Position numbers and translations under genes: made by a program. Below are positions 8,564 through 17,326 of a stretch of 64,000 nt of DNA, in pieces. Source of the DNA: an uncultured Clostridia bacterium (GTDB lineage Bacteria; Bacillota; Clostridia; Peptostreptococcales; Anaerovoracaceae); assembly GCA_934234035.1 (NCBI GenBank), contig CAKQHH010000003.1, positions 61,282 to 125,281 of the forward strand, in the 5' to 3' direction. Under the pieces are notes generated by a model that saw only the letters and a program-made list of their open reading frames with translations, ran no database searches and was not told the DNA's origin. How positions within the stretch are numbered: the stretch's first letter is position 1; each line of letters opens with the position of its first letter.

Positions 8564-8641
8564 CGTTGGAGCCTCGCGTATTTTTTTTTACCTTGCAAAA
8601 AACACATACCATATAATAGATAATAACATAATTCAATTTTG

Positions 8642-8664
8642 ATTGATACATTCAAGCTATCGTT
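8642..8664. promoter_or_regulatory. Candidate LysR operator (copy 2) between lysR and aroE
   Basis: The core GATACATTCAAGCTATC has GATA/TATC dyad ends and differs from copy 1 by one base in 17. It lies about 20 nt upstream of the predicted aroE promoter -35 and 79 nt upstream of the lysR start, a standard site for a LysR activator. Confidence 0.68.
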
Positions 8665-8682
8665 TTTCGCAATAGATGGCAT

Positions 8683-8711
8683 TGGACAGTATCAAAATCC
8701 GGCGTTAAAAT
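8683..8711 (+). promoter_or_regulatory. Predicted promoter of the aroE operon
   Basis: TGGACA, a 17-nt spacer and TAAAAT form a near-consensus housekeeping promoter. The 5' leader to the aroE ATG would be about 110 nt. Confidence 0.6.
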
Positions 8712-8829
8712 ATAAACAAATCAAATAGTTAGTGTTTTAACAAAGTTGTCTTCTGGCTTGTGGTAAAGCAAAGACATCACAGAGGGGCATGCAGAAGGCT
8801 GCCCGGGATTATACAAAAGGAGAAAAACA

Positions 8830-9708
8830 ATGGCTGAAAGAATTACAGGACACACCGAACTCGTTGGACTTATGGCTTACCCAATCCGTCACTCCAGCTC
8901 GCCGGCAATGCAGAACGAAGCATTTGCGGAACTGGGCGAGGATTACGCATACCTGGCATTTGAAGTGGGCGCCGATGAAATCGAAGATGCGGTAAAAGCA
9001 ATTCGCACTCTGAAGATGAGAGGGTCCAACATCTCCATGCCGAACAAGACGCTGGTGGGTCAGTACCTGGACGAACTGGATCCGGCGGCCGAGCTTTGCG
9101 GAGCCGTTAACACCGTCGTAAACGACAACGGACACTTGAAGGGCTACATCACCGACGGTATCGGATTCATGGCTGCACTGAAGGACAACAACATCGACCC
9201 GATCGGCAAGAAGATGACCATCTGCGGAGCCGGCGGTGCGGCAACCGCCATTGAAATTCAGGCGGCACTGGACGGGGTTGCGGAGATTTCCATCTTCAAC
9301 ATCAAGGATAAGTTCTTCGCAGCCGGTGAAGAAACCGTAAGAAAGATCAACGAGAAGACCAACTGCAAGGCGGCAATTTACGATCTGGCGGACACCGAGA
9401 AGCTGAGAGAAGAGATGGCAGACAGCTACATCTTCGTAAACGCCACCGGTGCCGGCATGAAGCCGCTGGAGGATGTCAGCGTTGTTCCGGACAAGTCTTT
9501 CTTCAATCCGGATTTGATTGTAGTAGACGTTCCGTACGGAGTGCTTCTGACCAAGATGAGAAAGATGGCCAAGGAAGTGGGCTGCAAGACCATGAACGGA
9601 CTGGGCATGATGCTCTTCCAGGGTGCAGCGGCGTTCAAGCTTTGGACCGGAAAAGAGATGCCGATTGAACACATGAAGGAAGTTCTGGGCATCAGCTACG
9701 ACGACTAA
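8830..9708 (+). CDS. aroE: Shikimate/quinate dehydrogenase
   Basis: A 292-residue member of the AroE/YdiB family, interconverting shikimate (or quinate) and its 3-dehydro form with NAD(P). The substrate motif MAYPIRHSSSPAMQN is at residues 14-28, the catalytic-lysine region SMPNKTLVGQYLDELD follows, and NTVV, TDGIGF and the nucleotide fold ICGAGGAATAIE are clear. AAAAGGAG lies 7-8 nt before the ATG. It is the first gene of a unit with an MFS carrier and aroD under a divergent LysR regulator. A biosynthetic aroE would normally sit with other aro genes, so a catabolic role (uptake and oxidation of shikimate or quinate) is more likely. The direction of the reaction cannot be proved from sequence. 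Confidence 0.9.
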   Translation: MAERITGHTELVGLMAYPIRHSSSPAMQNEAFAELGEDYAYLAFEVGADEIEDAVKAIRTLKMRGSNISMPNKTLVGQYLDELDPAAELCGAVNTVVNDNGHLKGYITDGIGFMAALKDNNIDPIGKKMTICGAGGAATAIEIQAALDGVAEISIFNIKDKFFAAGEETVRKINEKTNCKAAIYDLADTEKLREEMADSYIFVNATGAGMKPLEDVSVVPDKSFFNPDLIVVDVPYGVLLTKMRKMAKEVGCKTMNGLGMMLFQGAAAFKLWTGKEMPIEHMKEVLGISYDD

Positions 9709-9773
9709 GGGAAAAATGCAATCGAAAATCTAGAAATTAACAAGGGATTATCGTAGAATAGAGGAAAAGTATT

Positions 9774-10991
9774 ATGACGAACAAAAAATATTTACCGAGC
9801 GTAATCGTTCTTTATCTGAACTACTTTCTCCACGGAATCGGCTGCTCCATCCTGGGACAGGTGGCAATTAAGGAAGCACTTTCCGCAAGCTGGAACGTGG
9901 AAGTCATGGCAATCACCGCAATTTCCGCAGCCCTGGGCTTCGGAAGACTGATTGCACTTCCGTTCGCCGGACCGCTCTCGGATAAGCTGGGCCGGAGATT
10001 CTCCACGGCAATCGGCGGATTTGCCTATGCCGCATATCTGATCGGACTGGCTCTGGCATTCAACATGGGCGGCGGCACCGGATACAAGGTGGCATATGTC
10101 TGCGCCGTAATCGGCGGTATCGCCAACTCCTTCCTGGATACCGGAATCTATCCGGCAGTGGGAGAGATTATCGACAAGGCCCCGGGCGTTGCAACCATCG
10201 GAATCAAATTCGCCATCTCCGGATCGCAGCTGCTCCTGCCGTTCTTCCTGGGAATTGCCGTAGGACAGACCACCGGCGGACTGGTAAGCTACAACGCACT
10301 GTTCTATGTAGTGGGTGTGGGATACCTCATTCTGATGGCACTGATTCTGTTCTTCCCGCTGCCGGATGCCGACGCGAAGAAGGGCGAGAAGAAGGAAGGT
10401 CTGATTGCGGGAATCAAGAAGGCCAACTTCTCGGCCGGTTCCGTCGCAATGATTCTCATCGGATTCACCTGCACCGGTACCTTCCAGCTGTGGCTCAACT
10501 GCGCACAGAACTACGCGAAAGATGTTGTAGGCTGGGCCGATCCGGCGATCATGCAGACCTTCTATTCCGCAGGAACCATGATCGGTCTGATTATCACCGC
10601 AGCGCTGACAAAGAAAATTAAAGACGTACGATTCATCATGGTATACCCGGCAATCTGTGCCGCAATGATGATTGTGGTTTTACTGGTACCGTCTCAGGCG
10701 ATGTGCCAGGTGGGATCCTTCGTAATCGGATGGGCCGGCGCCGGCGGACTGCTGCAGATTGCAACCGCCGTGTGCAACATGCTCTTCCCGCAGATCAAGG
10801 GAACCGTTACCGCGCTGGTAATGATTGCATCTTCGCTTTGTAACTACACGATTCTGACTGCAGCCGCAGCGATGACGCCGTCCGCCGTTATGACGATGAA
10901 CATCGTGCTCACCGTAATCGGTCTGCTGCTGGGAATCTTTGTCAACAAGAACTACTCCAAGATGCTGGAGGCTGCTGAGAAATCCGCATAA
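9774..10991 (+). CDS. MFS transporter, probable shikimate/quinate carrier
   Basis: A 405-residue protein with about 12 hydrophobic segments and the MFS loop signature PLSDKLGRRFSTA between helices 2 and 3. It starts MTNKKYLPSVIVLYLNYF without a cleavable signal. The gene lies 65 nt after aroE and 27 nt before aroD on the same strand. The position between two enzymes that act on shikimate and dehydroquinate suggests it imports or exports such a cyclic acid. Substrate assignment is inference only. A TRAP transporter three genes downstream could do the same job, so one of the two may export a product. Confidence 0.82.
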   Translation: MTNKKYLPSVIVLYLNYFLHGIGCSILGQVAIKEALSASWNVEVMAITAISAALGFGRLIALPFAGPLSDKLGRRFSTAIGGFAYAAYLIGLALAFNMGGGTGYKVAYVCAVIGGIANSFLDTGIYPAVGEIIDKAPGVATIGIKFAISGSQLLLPFFLGIAVGQTTGGLVSYNALFYVVGVGYLILMALILFFPLPDADAKKGEKKEGLIAGIKKANFSAGSVAMILIGFTCTGTFQLWLNCAQNYAKDVVGWADPAIMQTFYSAGTMIGLIITAALTKKIKDVRFIMVYPAICAAMMIVVLLVPSQAMCQVGSFVIGWAGAGGLLQIATAVCNMLFPQIKGTVTALVMIASSLCNYTILTAAAAMTPSAVMTMNIVLTVIGLLLGIFVNKNYSKMLEAAEKSA

Positions 10992-11018
10992 TCGGACGGA
11001 ATGGAAAGGATGAGAGAA

Positions 11019-11780
11019 ATGAACACTGTAAAGGTTAGAAATACGGTAATCGGCGAAGGCATGCCGAAGATCTGCGTGCCGATTGTGGGGGTCACGAAAG
11101 AAGCCATTCTGGAGGAGGCGAAAGCCATCACCCGGCTTCCGGCAGACGTGGTGGAATGGCGAATCGACTGGTTCGAGAACGTGTTCGACTTCGCGGCGCT
11201 GGAAGATGTGATGAAGGATCTTCGCGCAGTGCTGGGCGACCTGCCGCTGCTGATGACCTTCCGGACCTCCAAAGAGGGCGGCGAGAAGGCCATCGAAGAT
11301 GAAGTTTATGCGGATATCAACATTAAAGCAGCTCAGACCGGTTACGTGGATATGATCGATGTGGAGATTTTCACCGGGGATGAAGTTGTGAAGAAAATCA
11401 TCGAGGGCGCCCATGCTGCCGGCGTGAAGGTTGTAGCTTCCAACCACGATTTCTTCAAAACACCGGAGAAGGACGACATCGTCCGCCGCCTCTGCAAGAT
11501 GCAGGAGATGGGTGCGGATATTCCGAAAATTGCCGTGATGCCGCAGAACAAGAAGGACGTGCTGACCCTCCTGGCAGCCACGGAAGAGATGGTATCGATT
11601 CACGCGGACCGTCCGATCATCACCATGTCGATGGCGGGCACCGGTGTTATCAGCCGCCTCTGCGGAGAGGTGTTCGGATCCGCACTGACATTCGGCGCAG
11701 CCGCAAAAGCATCCGCTCCGGGTCAGATGGGCGTGGAAGATCTGAAGCAGGTTCTCACACTGCTTCACGGCGCACTGTAA
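11019..11780 (+). CDS. aroD: Type I 3-dehydroquinate dehydratase
   Basis: A 253-residue type I dehydroquinase interconverting 3-dehydroquinate and 3-dehydroshikimate through a Schiff base. Visible family features are VVEWRIDWFE near residue 45, the catalytic histidine in SNHDFFKTP, the Schiff-base lysine in PKIAVMPQN, and SMAGTGVISR near the end. I place the start at 11019 because GGAAAGGA lies 8 nt upstream and the N-terminus MNTVKVRNTVIGEGMPKI then aligns with the usual MKTV...; in-frame ATGs at 11001 and 11010 overlap that site. With aroE and the LysR gene it forms a dehydroquinate-dehydroshikimate-shikimate interconversion set. Confidence 0.92.
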   Translation: MNTVKVRNTVIGEGMPKICVPIVGVTKEAILEEAKAITRLPADVVEWRIDWFENVFDFAALEDVMKDLRAVLGDLPLLMTFRTSKEGGEKAIEDEVYADINIKAAQTGYVDMIDVEIFTGDEVVKKIIEGAHAAGVKVVASNHDFFKTPEKDDIVRRLCKMQEMGADIPKIAVMPQNKKDVLTLLAATEEMVSIHADRPIITMSMAGTGVISRLCGEVFGSALTFGAAAKASAPGQMGVEDLKQVLTLLHGAL

Positions 11781-11870
11781 AAACAATTTCAATGAAGCCT
11801 GCGTCCCGGTGGAAGTTCGTTTTCGCCGGGATGAGGTATGATGCGTGCGATGCAAGAAAGGAACAAGGCC

Positions 11871-12458
11871 ATGAGAAAAGCGTTAAAATGGCTGGATGAC
11901 AATCTGGAAGAATTCCTGCTGGTTCTCCTGCTGCTGGGAATGGCGGTCATCATGGGAATCCAGATATTCTCCCGGTTCGCACTGAAGGAGTCCCTGTCCT
12001 GGACGGAAGAACTCACACGATACCTGTTCATCTGGGCGGGCTTCCTCAGCCTCAGCTACTGCTGCAAGCGGTGCATCTCCATCAAAATTGAACAATTCGT
12101 GGCGCAATTCTCCCGGCGTACCAAGGCGATCATCAAGGTCATCACTCATACCGTTGAGCTGGCTTTCTTCCTTTATATGATACCGTATACGTTTATGTAC
12201 ATGATGTCGGCGGTGGAAAGCGGACAGGTGAGTCCGGCACTGGGCATGCCGATGGTGTATGTGCAGGCCGCGCCGTTCGTATCCTTTCTGTTGGTGGCAT
12301 TCCGAACGGTGCAGCGATGGATTATTGAATTCAGAGTATCACTGGGACAGAATGTCTACGATCCGGCTCATCCGGAGCGCAATACCCCGGAATCCTTTGT
12401 GAAAGCAGGTCAGTCCGCATCTTCGGCGGAGACCGGAAAGGAGTCCTCATGTCGGTAG
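11871..12458 (+). CDS. TRAP transporter small permease, DctQ-type
   Basis: A 195-residue membrane protein with four hydrophobic segments and the DctQ hallmark SWTEELTRYLFIWAGFLS in the middle. It pairs with the large permease to move an organic acid with Na+. ATG 11871 is preferred because AGAAAGGA sits 8 nt upstream and it yields MRKALKWLDDNLEEF, a usual amphipathic start; ATGs at 11838 and 11841 have poorer spacing. The C-terminus overlaps the large permease gene by 10 nt, indicating coupled translation. Its placement after aroD suggests a carboxylic acid such as shikimate, quinate or a product as substrate. Confidence 0.86.
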   Translation: MRKALKWLDDNLEEFLLVLLLLGMAVIMGIQIFSRFALKESLSWTEELTRYLFIWAGFLSLSYCCKRCISIKIEQFVAQFSRRTKAIIKVITHTVELAFFLYMIPYTFMYMMSAVESGQVSPALGMPMVYVQAAPFVSFLLVAFRTVQRWIIEFRVSLGQNVYDPAHPERNTPESFVKAGQSASSAETGKESSCR

Positions 12459-13738
12459 GAGTTTTGTTCATACTGTTCGTGGTATTCCTGATCATCGCAA
12501 TACCGGTGGGGATTACCCTGGGAATTACAGCGGTACTTCCGCACATCTTCGACCCCTCCTTTACGGTGGGAGCCAAGTACCTGGTTCGGGCCATGTTCGG
12601 CGGGCTGGACAGTTTTCCGCTTCTGGCGGTACCCATGTTCGTCCTGTCCGGTATCATCATGGCCAAGGGCGGGATTTCCCGCAAAATCTTTGACGTTTTC
12701 GCTTACTTTTTCGGACGATTCACCGCCGGAATGCCGTGCGCCGTCATCGTCACCTGCTTGTTTTACGGTGCCATTTCCGGATCCGCTCCGGCAACCGTTG
12801 CCGCCGTGGGAAGCATGACCGCACCGATTCTCATCGGGCTGGGATACGATAAAACCTTCACTACCTCCGTTGTAGCCGTTGCCGGCGGCCTGGGTGTTAT
12901 CATCCCGCCGAGCATTCCGTTCATCATGTACGGCATGGCTTCCGGCGCCTCCGTCAGCGACCTGTTCCTGGCCGGAATTATACCGGGACTGGTGATTGCG
13001 GCGCTGCTCATGGGATATGCGATATGCTACTGCAAGAGGAACGGGGAAGATCGGGTTCGAATCGAAGCAGAAATCGGCAAGCTCCACGAGAAGGGATTCG
13101 GCAAAGTATTCAAAGACAGCTTCTGGGCGCTGTTGAGTCCGATTATCGTGCTGGGATGCATCTATTCCGGCATCACCTCGCCGACGGAAGCGGCGGTGAT
13201 TTCCGTGTACTACGCGCTGATTGTCAGCCTGTTTATATACAAGGAAATCAAATTCCGCGATCTCCGGGGGATTCTGGTAGAGGCGATTAAGACTTTTACC
13301 CCCATTCTGTTTATACTGGCGGCCTCCACCGCATTCTCCAGAGTGCTGACGTTGATGCAGGTGCCGCAGGAAGTAAGCTCTTTTATTCTGGGGAACTTCT
13401 CCAACAAAATCGTCATCCTGCTGGTCATCAACGCCTTCCTGCTTCTGGTGGGCATGGTGATGGATACCACACCGGCGATTCTGATTCTCACGCCGATTCT
13501 GCTCCCGATTGCACAGGGCATCGGCATGAATCCGATTCAGTTCGGTGTAATCATGGTGGTGAACCTGGCCATCGGCTTCGTCACCCCGCCAATCGGTGTC
13601 AACCTGTTCGTGGCCAGCGCCCTCACGGACGTACCGGTGATGGAAATCGCCCGAAAAGCCCTGCCGATGATCGGGTTGTTCCTGATCGCATTGCTGATAT
13701 TTACTTTTGTCCCGGCATTTTCGCTGGCACTGCTGTAG
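12449..13738 (+). CDS. TRAP transporter large permease, DctM-type
   Basis: A 429-residue polytopic membrane protein of the DctM family, the ion-coupled transport subunit of a TRAP system. It shows the dense hydrophobic helices and landmarks of the family, such as LDSFPLLAVPMFVLSG near residue 55, GVIIPPSIPFIMYG near 150 and the C-terminal ILTPILLPIAQGIGMNP. The start overlaps the end of the small permease gene, and the binding protein follows 15 nt after its stop, so the Q-M-P trio is one operon segment. The genes continue the aroE-MFS-aroD unit after a 90-nt gap without an obvious terminator. Confidence 0.9.
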   Translation: MSVGVLFILFVVFLIIAIPVGITLGITAVLPHIFDPSFTVGAKYLVRAMFGGLDSFPLLAVPMFVLSGIIMAKGGISRKIFDVFAYFFGRFTAGMPCAVIVTCLFYGAISGSAPATVAAVGSMTAPILIGLGYDKTFTTSVVAVAGGLGVIIPPSIPFIMYGMASGASVSDLFLAGIIPGLVIAALLMGYAICYCKRNGEDRVRIEAEIGKLHEKGFGKVFKDSFWALLSPIIVLGCIYSGITSPTEAAVISVYYALIVSLFIYKEIKFRDLRGILVEAIKTFTPILFILAASTAFSRVLTLMQVPQEVSSFILGNFSNKIVILLVINAFLLLVGMVMDTTPAILILTPILLPIAQGIGMNPIQFGVIMVVNLAIGFVTPPIGVNLFVASALTDVPVMEIARKALPMIGLFLIALLIFTFVPAFSLALL

Positions 13739-13753
13739 AAAGGAGGGTGCTGT

Positions 13754-14797
13754 ATGAAGGTACCTAAAAAAAGAAGCATTCTGCATAAGCTTCCGGCCGC
13801 TGCAGCGCTCCTGTTATTGGTATGCACGGCGTTCCTCACCGGATGCGGAAAAGAAGAAGAGGGACAGCGATATGCGTATCCTCTGGCAACCGCCAGCCCG
13901 GAGGATACCGTGACACAGATTTATGCAGAAAAATTCGCCAAAGAGGTGGACCGGCTCTCCGACGGACGGATTAAAATTCAGGTGTATTCTAACTCCACTT
14001 TGGGCGGGGACCGGGAACTGCTGGAATCCTGCAAGGACGGCGATATTCCTTTTGTGGTACAGAACACGGCACCCCAAGTAACCTTTATGCCGGACCTGGC
14101 GGTATTCGATGTCCCTTGTGCTTTTGAAAACCTCACGGAATGCCGGGAAGTGATGGACGATTCGGAATTTAGCAGCATGATTCATACGGTGTACGAAAAG
14201 GGCGGATACCGATTGCTGGGGATTTCGGATCAGGGGTTCCGCGTGATGAGCACGAACAAAGCCGTGCATTCCATCAAGGATTTCAAGGGGCAGAAGATTC
14301 GGACGATGGAGAATCCGTTCCATCTGAAATTCTGGAAATCCATTGGAGCCAATCCGACCCCGATGAGTTTCTCCGAGGTGTACATCGGACTGCAGCAGAA
14401 CACGATTGATGCACAGGAGAATCCGTATGAGGTCATCGTCTCCAACAAACTGTACGAACAGCAGGATTACGTGGTGGAGACCAACCATCTGCCGCATCTG
14501 ATCACCCTGATTATGAACGATGACTTCTACAAAAACATGCCGGCGAAAGATCGGAAGATCATGAGACAGGCGGCAGCTATTGCGACGGCATATTCCCGGA
14601 AGGCCTCGGACGACCGAATTGCCGACCGGATGAAAACCATCCGGGACAGCGGCACGAAAATCCTGAAAGTGAACGGAAAGACGCGAAAGGAAATGATTAA
14701 AGCCAGTGACGGTGTCCGGAAGGACATCCGGAAGAGCGTGGATTCAAAGCTGTATGATAAATACATGGAACTGATTGAGGCCCATGAAGATGACTAA
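13754..14797 (+). CDS. TRAP transporter substrate-binding lipoprotein, DctP-type
   Basis: A 347-residue extracytoplasmic binding protein. A basic N-terminus, a hydrophobic stretch and the lipobox LTGC (about residues 27-30) show a lipoprotein anchored outside the membrane, as expected in a one-membrane cell. The mature part has DctP features, including the conserved arginine region FRVMSTNKAVHS and KGQKIRTMENPFHLKFW. The arginine in KIRTM normally salt-bridges the substrate carboxylate, so the ligand is probably an organic acid. GAAAGGAGG precedes the ATG. The ligand is not readable from sequence; the shikimate/quinate enzymes upstream are the best clue. Confidence 0.9.
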   Translation: MKVPKKRSILHKLPAAAALLLLVCTAFLTGCGKEEEGQRYAYPLATASPEDTVTQIYAEKFAKEVDRLSDGRIKIQVYSNSTLGGDRELLESCKDGDIPFVVQNTAPQVTFMPDLAVFDVPCAFENLTECREVMDDSEFSSMIHTVYEKGGYRLLGISDQGFRVMSTNKAVHSIKDFKGQKIRTMENPFHLKFWKSIGANPTPMSFSEVYIGLQQNTIDAQENPYEVIVSNKLYEQQDYVVETNHLPHLITLIMNDDFYKNMPAKDRKIMRQAAAIATAYSRKASDDRIADRMKTIRDSGTKILKVNGKTRKEMIKASDGVRKDIRKSVDSKLYDKYMELIEAHEDD

Positions 14798-14815
14798 TTG
14801 AAGATTTGGACACCG

Positions 14816-14849
14816 GGTGCGGGGGCAAAAGCTCTCGCACCTGCTTTTT
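14816..14849 (+). terminator. Terminator after the TRAP operon
   Basis: GGTGCGGGGGC pairs with GCTCTCGCACC around AAAA, followed by CTGCTTTTT. It ends the aroE-to-dctP unit. Confidence 0.8.
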
Positions 14850-15015
14850 AGGATTTCATCGTGCAAGCTCCTCCGGGAAATTTCGTTCGTAACTGTCGGT
14901 TTCGCAGAAATATAGATTTTATCAGTTGTATCTTACAATTTCCGGAATATACCATTGAGCTTCAGCCGTAAATGTGTTACGCTATGTTCAACCACAGGCA
15001 AGGAGGCTTATGATT

Positions 15016-16230
15016 ATGATTAAACGTGAAATGTATATGAAGCGAATCCGTCCGTTTATCGGAACGGAACTGATAAAGGTTATGACCGGTATTCGCCGGT
15101 GCGGTAAATCGGTCATGCTGGAGCTTATAAAAGAGGAGCTTGTGGAGTCCGGTATCAGCTCTGATCAGTTCATCTCTATCAACTTTGAGGATTTGAACTT
15201 CTCTCATCTGCAAACCGCAAAGTCACTGCATGATGAGATTACCAAGAGAGCTGCAGAGATCAACGGCAAGGTCTATCTGTTTTTTGATGAGATTCAGGAG
15301 GTAAAAGACTGGGAGAAGTGTATCAATTCCCTCCGTGTATCCCTTGACTGCGACATCTATATTACCGGTTCAAACGCAAAACTTTTGTCCGGTGAGCTTT
15401 CCACCTATCTCGGCGGACGCTTTGTGGAGTTCGTTATTTACCCATTCTCCTTCGCGGAATTTCTGGAACTGTACCGTCCCATCGCACCGGATGAGCCGAT
15501 TCAGAAATGCTTTCAGAAGTATCTATTATCCGGCGGTATGCCGTACCTTGCCAACATCCGCTACGAGGATGCTCCTTCCAAACTCTACCTTCATGACCTG
15601 TTCAACTCTGTCCAGCTCAAGGACATTGTGAAGCGGAACAAGATCCGTGACGTGGACTTGCTGGAACGCATCATCGCTTATGTGATTGCGAATGTGGGCA
15701 CGACCTTCTCCGCAACTTCTCTGGCGAAGTTCCTCAAAAACGAGAAGCGAACCGTTGCACCGGAGACCATCCTGAACTACATTAAATACTGCTGCGACGC
15801 ATATTTGTTCTATCAGGTCAAGCGTGAGGACTTGCAGGGGAAGCAGATCCTTGCCTCCAATGAGAAGTATTACATTGCCGACCACGGCATCCGGGAGGCT
15901 GTGGTCGGCGGCAATATGCGTGATATCAACCTCATTTTGGAGAACATCGTGTATCTGGAGCTGCTGCGCCGGGACTACAAAGTGACAGTCGGTAGAACCG
16001 GAGACAAGGAAATCGACTTTGTATGCGACAAGAGTGGAGAAAAACTATATGTTCAGGTTGCCTATCTGCTGGCATCCGATGAGACCGTCCGGCGTGAGTT
16101 CGGCGCGTATGACAATATCCGCGACAACTACCCGAAATACGTTGTCTCTCTGGATGAGTTCGACATGAGCAGAAACGGAATCAAGCACCGCAATATCCGC
16201 GATTTCCTGTTGGCAGAGGAATGGAATTAA
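15016..16230 (+). CDS. AAA ATPase with DUF4143 domain
   Basis: A 404-residue protein with an N-terminal AAA domain (Walker A in MTGIRRCGKSVMLEL near residue 25, Walker B-like VYLFFDEIQEV near 85, sensor ITGSNAKLL) and a C-terminal DUF4143 region ending in a PD-(D/E)XK-like stretch (TGDKEIDFVCDKSGEKLYVQ). The family is widespread, often strain-variable, and of uncertain function. Start 15016 is chosen because AGGAGG at 15001-15006 is 9 nt upstream; an ATG at 15010 is too close. It stands alone between two terminators, and its codon choice is visibly more AT-leaning than its neighbours, suggesting acquisition by transfer. I do not assign a role; DNA-related ATPase or defence are only possibilities. 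Confidence 0.8.
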   Translation: MIKREMYMKRIRPFIGTELIKVMTGIRRCGKSVMLELIKEELVESGISSDQFISINFEDLNFSHLQTAKSLHDEITKRAAEINGKVYLFFDEIQEVKDWEKCINSLRVSLDCDIYITGSNAKLLSGELSTYLGGRFVEFVIYPFSFAEFLELYRPIAPDEPIQKCFQKYLLSGGMPYLANIRYEDAPSKLYLHDLFNSVQLKDIVKRNKIRDVDLLERIIAYVIANVGTTFSATSLAKFLKNEKRTVAPETILNYIKYCCDAYLFYQVKREDLQGKQILASNEKYYIADHGIREAVVGGNMRDINLILENIVYLELLRRDYKVTVGRTGDKEIDFVCDKSGEKLYVQVAYLLASDETVRREFGAYDNIRDNYPKYVVSLDEFDMSRNGIKHRNIRDFLLAEEWN

Positions 16231-16259
16231 AACGAAAATGACTGTTTTCTACTAAGACA

Positions 16260-16291
16260 AGAGCGACGTTGGCCGCAGCCAACGTCGCTCT
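16260..16291 (+). terminator. Strong terminator after the DUF4143 ATPase
   Basis: A perfect 14-bp stem AGAGCGACGTTGGC/GCCAACGTCGCTCT closes on CGCA and is followed by GTTTGT. It also lies downstream of the minus-strand tRNA gene and may serve both directions. Confidence 0.8.
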
Positions 16292-16324
16292 GTTTGTCCG
16301 GTGCCTTTTTTACAGCCCCTTTTA

Positions 16325-16400
16325 TGGTGTCCCAGAGAGGATTCGAACCTCCGACACCCGCTTTAGGAGAGCGGTGCTCTGTCCCCTGAGCTACTGAGAC
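16325..16400 (-). tRNA. tRNA-Arg (anticodon CCU)
   Basis: On the minus strand this folds as a full 76-nt tRNA with encoded CCA. The acceptor arms GTCTCAG/CTGGGAC pair (one T-G), the D-arm has AGCTCAGGGG, the anticodon stem CCGCT/AGCGG holds loop CTCCTAA giving anticodon CCU, and the T-loop is GGTTCGAATC. It would read AGG codons. It lies just downstream of purC on the same strand. Confidence 0.95.
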
Positions 16401-16456
16401 AAATGGGGGCGACACCAACGATGAATCGGTATCGCCCGAACAGAATGCATTTGTTT

Positions 16457-17326
16457 TTACAGTTCCTTGCCGGTCAGGAGCGTGTAAGCTTCCTTGTACT
16501 TCGCGATGGTCTTGTCGATGACATCCTGCGGCAGCTTATAGTCGCTGTCCGGGTTTGCCTTGAGCCAGTCACGAACGAACTGCTTGTCGTAAGACGGCTG
16601 GGACTTGCCCACTTCGTAGCCTTCCAGCGGCCAGAAACGGGAGCTGTCCGGTGTCAGCACTTCGTCTGCCAGAACGATCTCGCCGTTCTCATCCAGACCG
16701 AACTCGAACTTGGTGTCGGCGATGATGATGCCGTGTTCCCGTGCGTAGTCCGCACACTTCTTGTATACGGCGATGGTAAAATCCCGAACTTTGGAAGCGT
16801 ACTCCTCGCCGTGTCCCGGATAATCTCTCTCCAGAACCTCGATGCTCTTCTCATAGGAAATATTCTCGTCGTGATCGCCGATTTCCGCCTTGGTGCTCGG
16901 AGTGAAGATTGGCTCCGGCAGCTGCTGGGATTCCTGCAGTCCTTCCGGCAGCTTGATTCCGCAGACCTCGCCGCACTCCTGATAGCTTGCCCACCCGCTT
17001 CCGGTGATGTATCCGCGAACGATGCACTCCAGCGGGAGCATCTCCAGCTTGCGGCACATCATGCTGCGGCCTTCGAACTTCTCATTTCGGAAGAATTCCG
17101 GCATATCATTTACATCTGTTGAAATCATGTGATTCGGAACCACGTCGCTGGTGAAATCAAACCAGAACTTGGACATCTGGGTCAGAACCACGCCCTTGTC
17201 TACGATATCGTTCTGCAGAATGTGGTCGAACGCGGAAATGCGGTCGGTAGCAACCATAATCAGGCTGTCATCTGCATCGTAGAGCTCACGAACTTTACCT
17301 TCTTTAACCGGGGTATATTCCTTCAT
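16457..17326 (-). CDS. purC: Phosphoribosylaminoimidazole-succinocarboxamide (SAICAR) synthase
   Basis: This enzyme joins CAIR and aspartate with ATP to make SAICAR in de novo purine synthesis. The N-terminus MKEYTPVKEGKVRELYDADD, the ATDRISAFDHIL motif, LECIVRGYITGSGWASYQ, and IIADTKFEFGLDENGEIVLADEVLTPDSSRFWP are diagnostic. At 289 residues it is the longer form of the family rather than the roughly 235-residue form common in Firmicutes. The start at 17326 has GGAG 8 nt upstream; an ATG at 17332 is only 2 nt from it, and a further upstream in-frame start (17383) has no site. It is not clustered with other pur genes here; purA lies 3.4 kb away on the other strand. Confidence 0.93.
   Translation of the reverse strand: MKEYTPVKEGKVRELYDADDSLIMVATDRISAFDHILQNDIVDKGVVLTQMSKFWFDFTSDVVPNHMISTDVNDMPEFFRNEKFEGRSMMCRKLEMLPLECIVRGYITGSGWASYQECGEVCGIKLPEGLQESQQLPEPIFTPSTKAEIGDHDENISYEKSIEVLERDYPGHGEEYASKVRDFTIAVYKKCADYAREHGIIIADTKFEFGLDENGEIVLADEVLTPDSSRFWPLEGYEVGKSQPSYDKQFVRDWLKANPDSDYKLPQDVIDKTIAKYKEAYTLLTGKEL

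Noticed and set aside
16403..16440. purC terminator hairpin (GGGCGAYACC/GGTRTCGCCC)
   Set aside because: The stem is plausible but there is no T-run, and purC may instead read through into tRNA-Arg.
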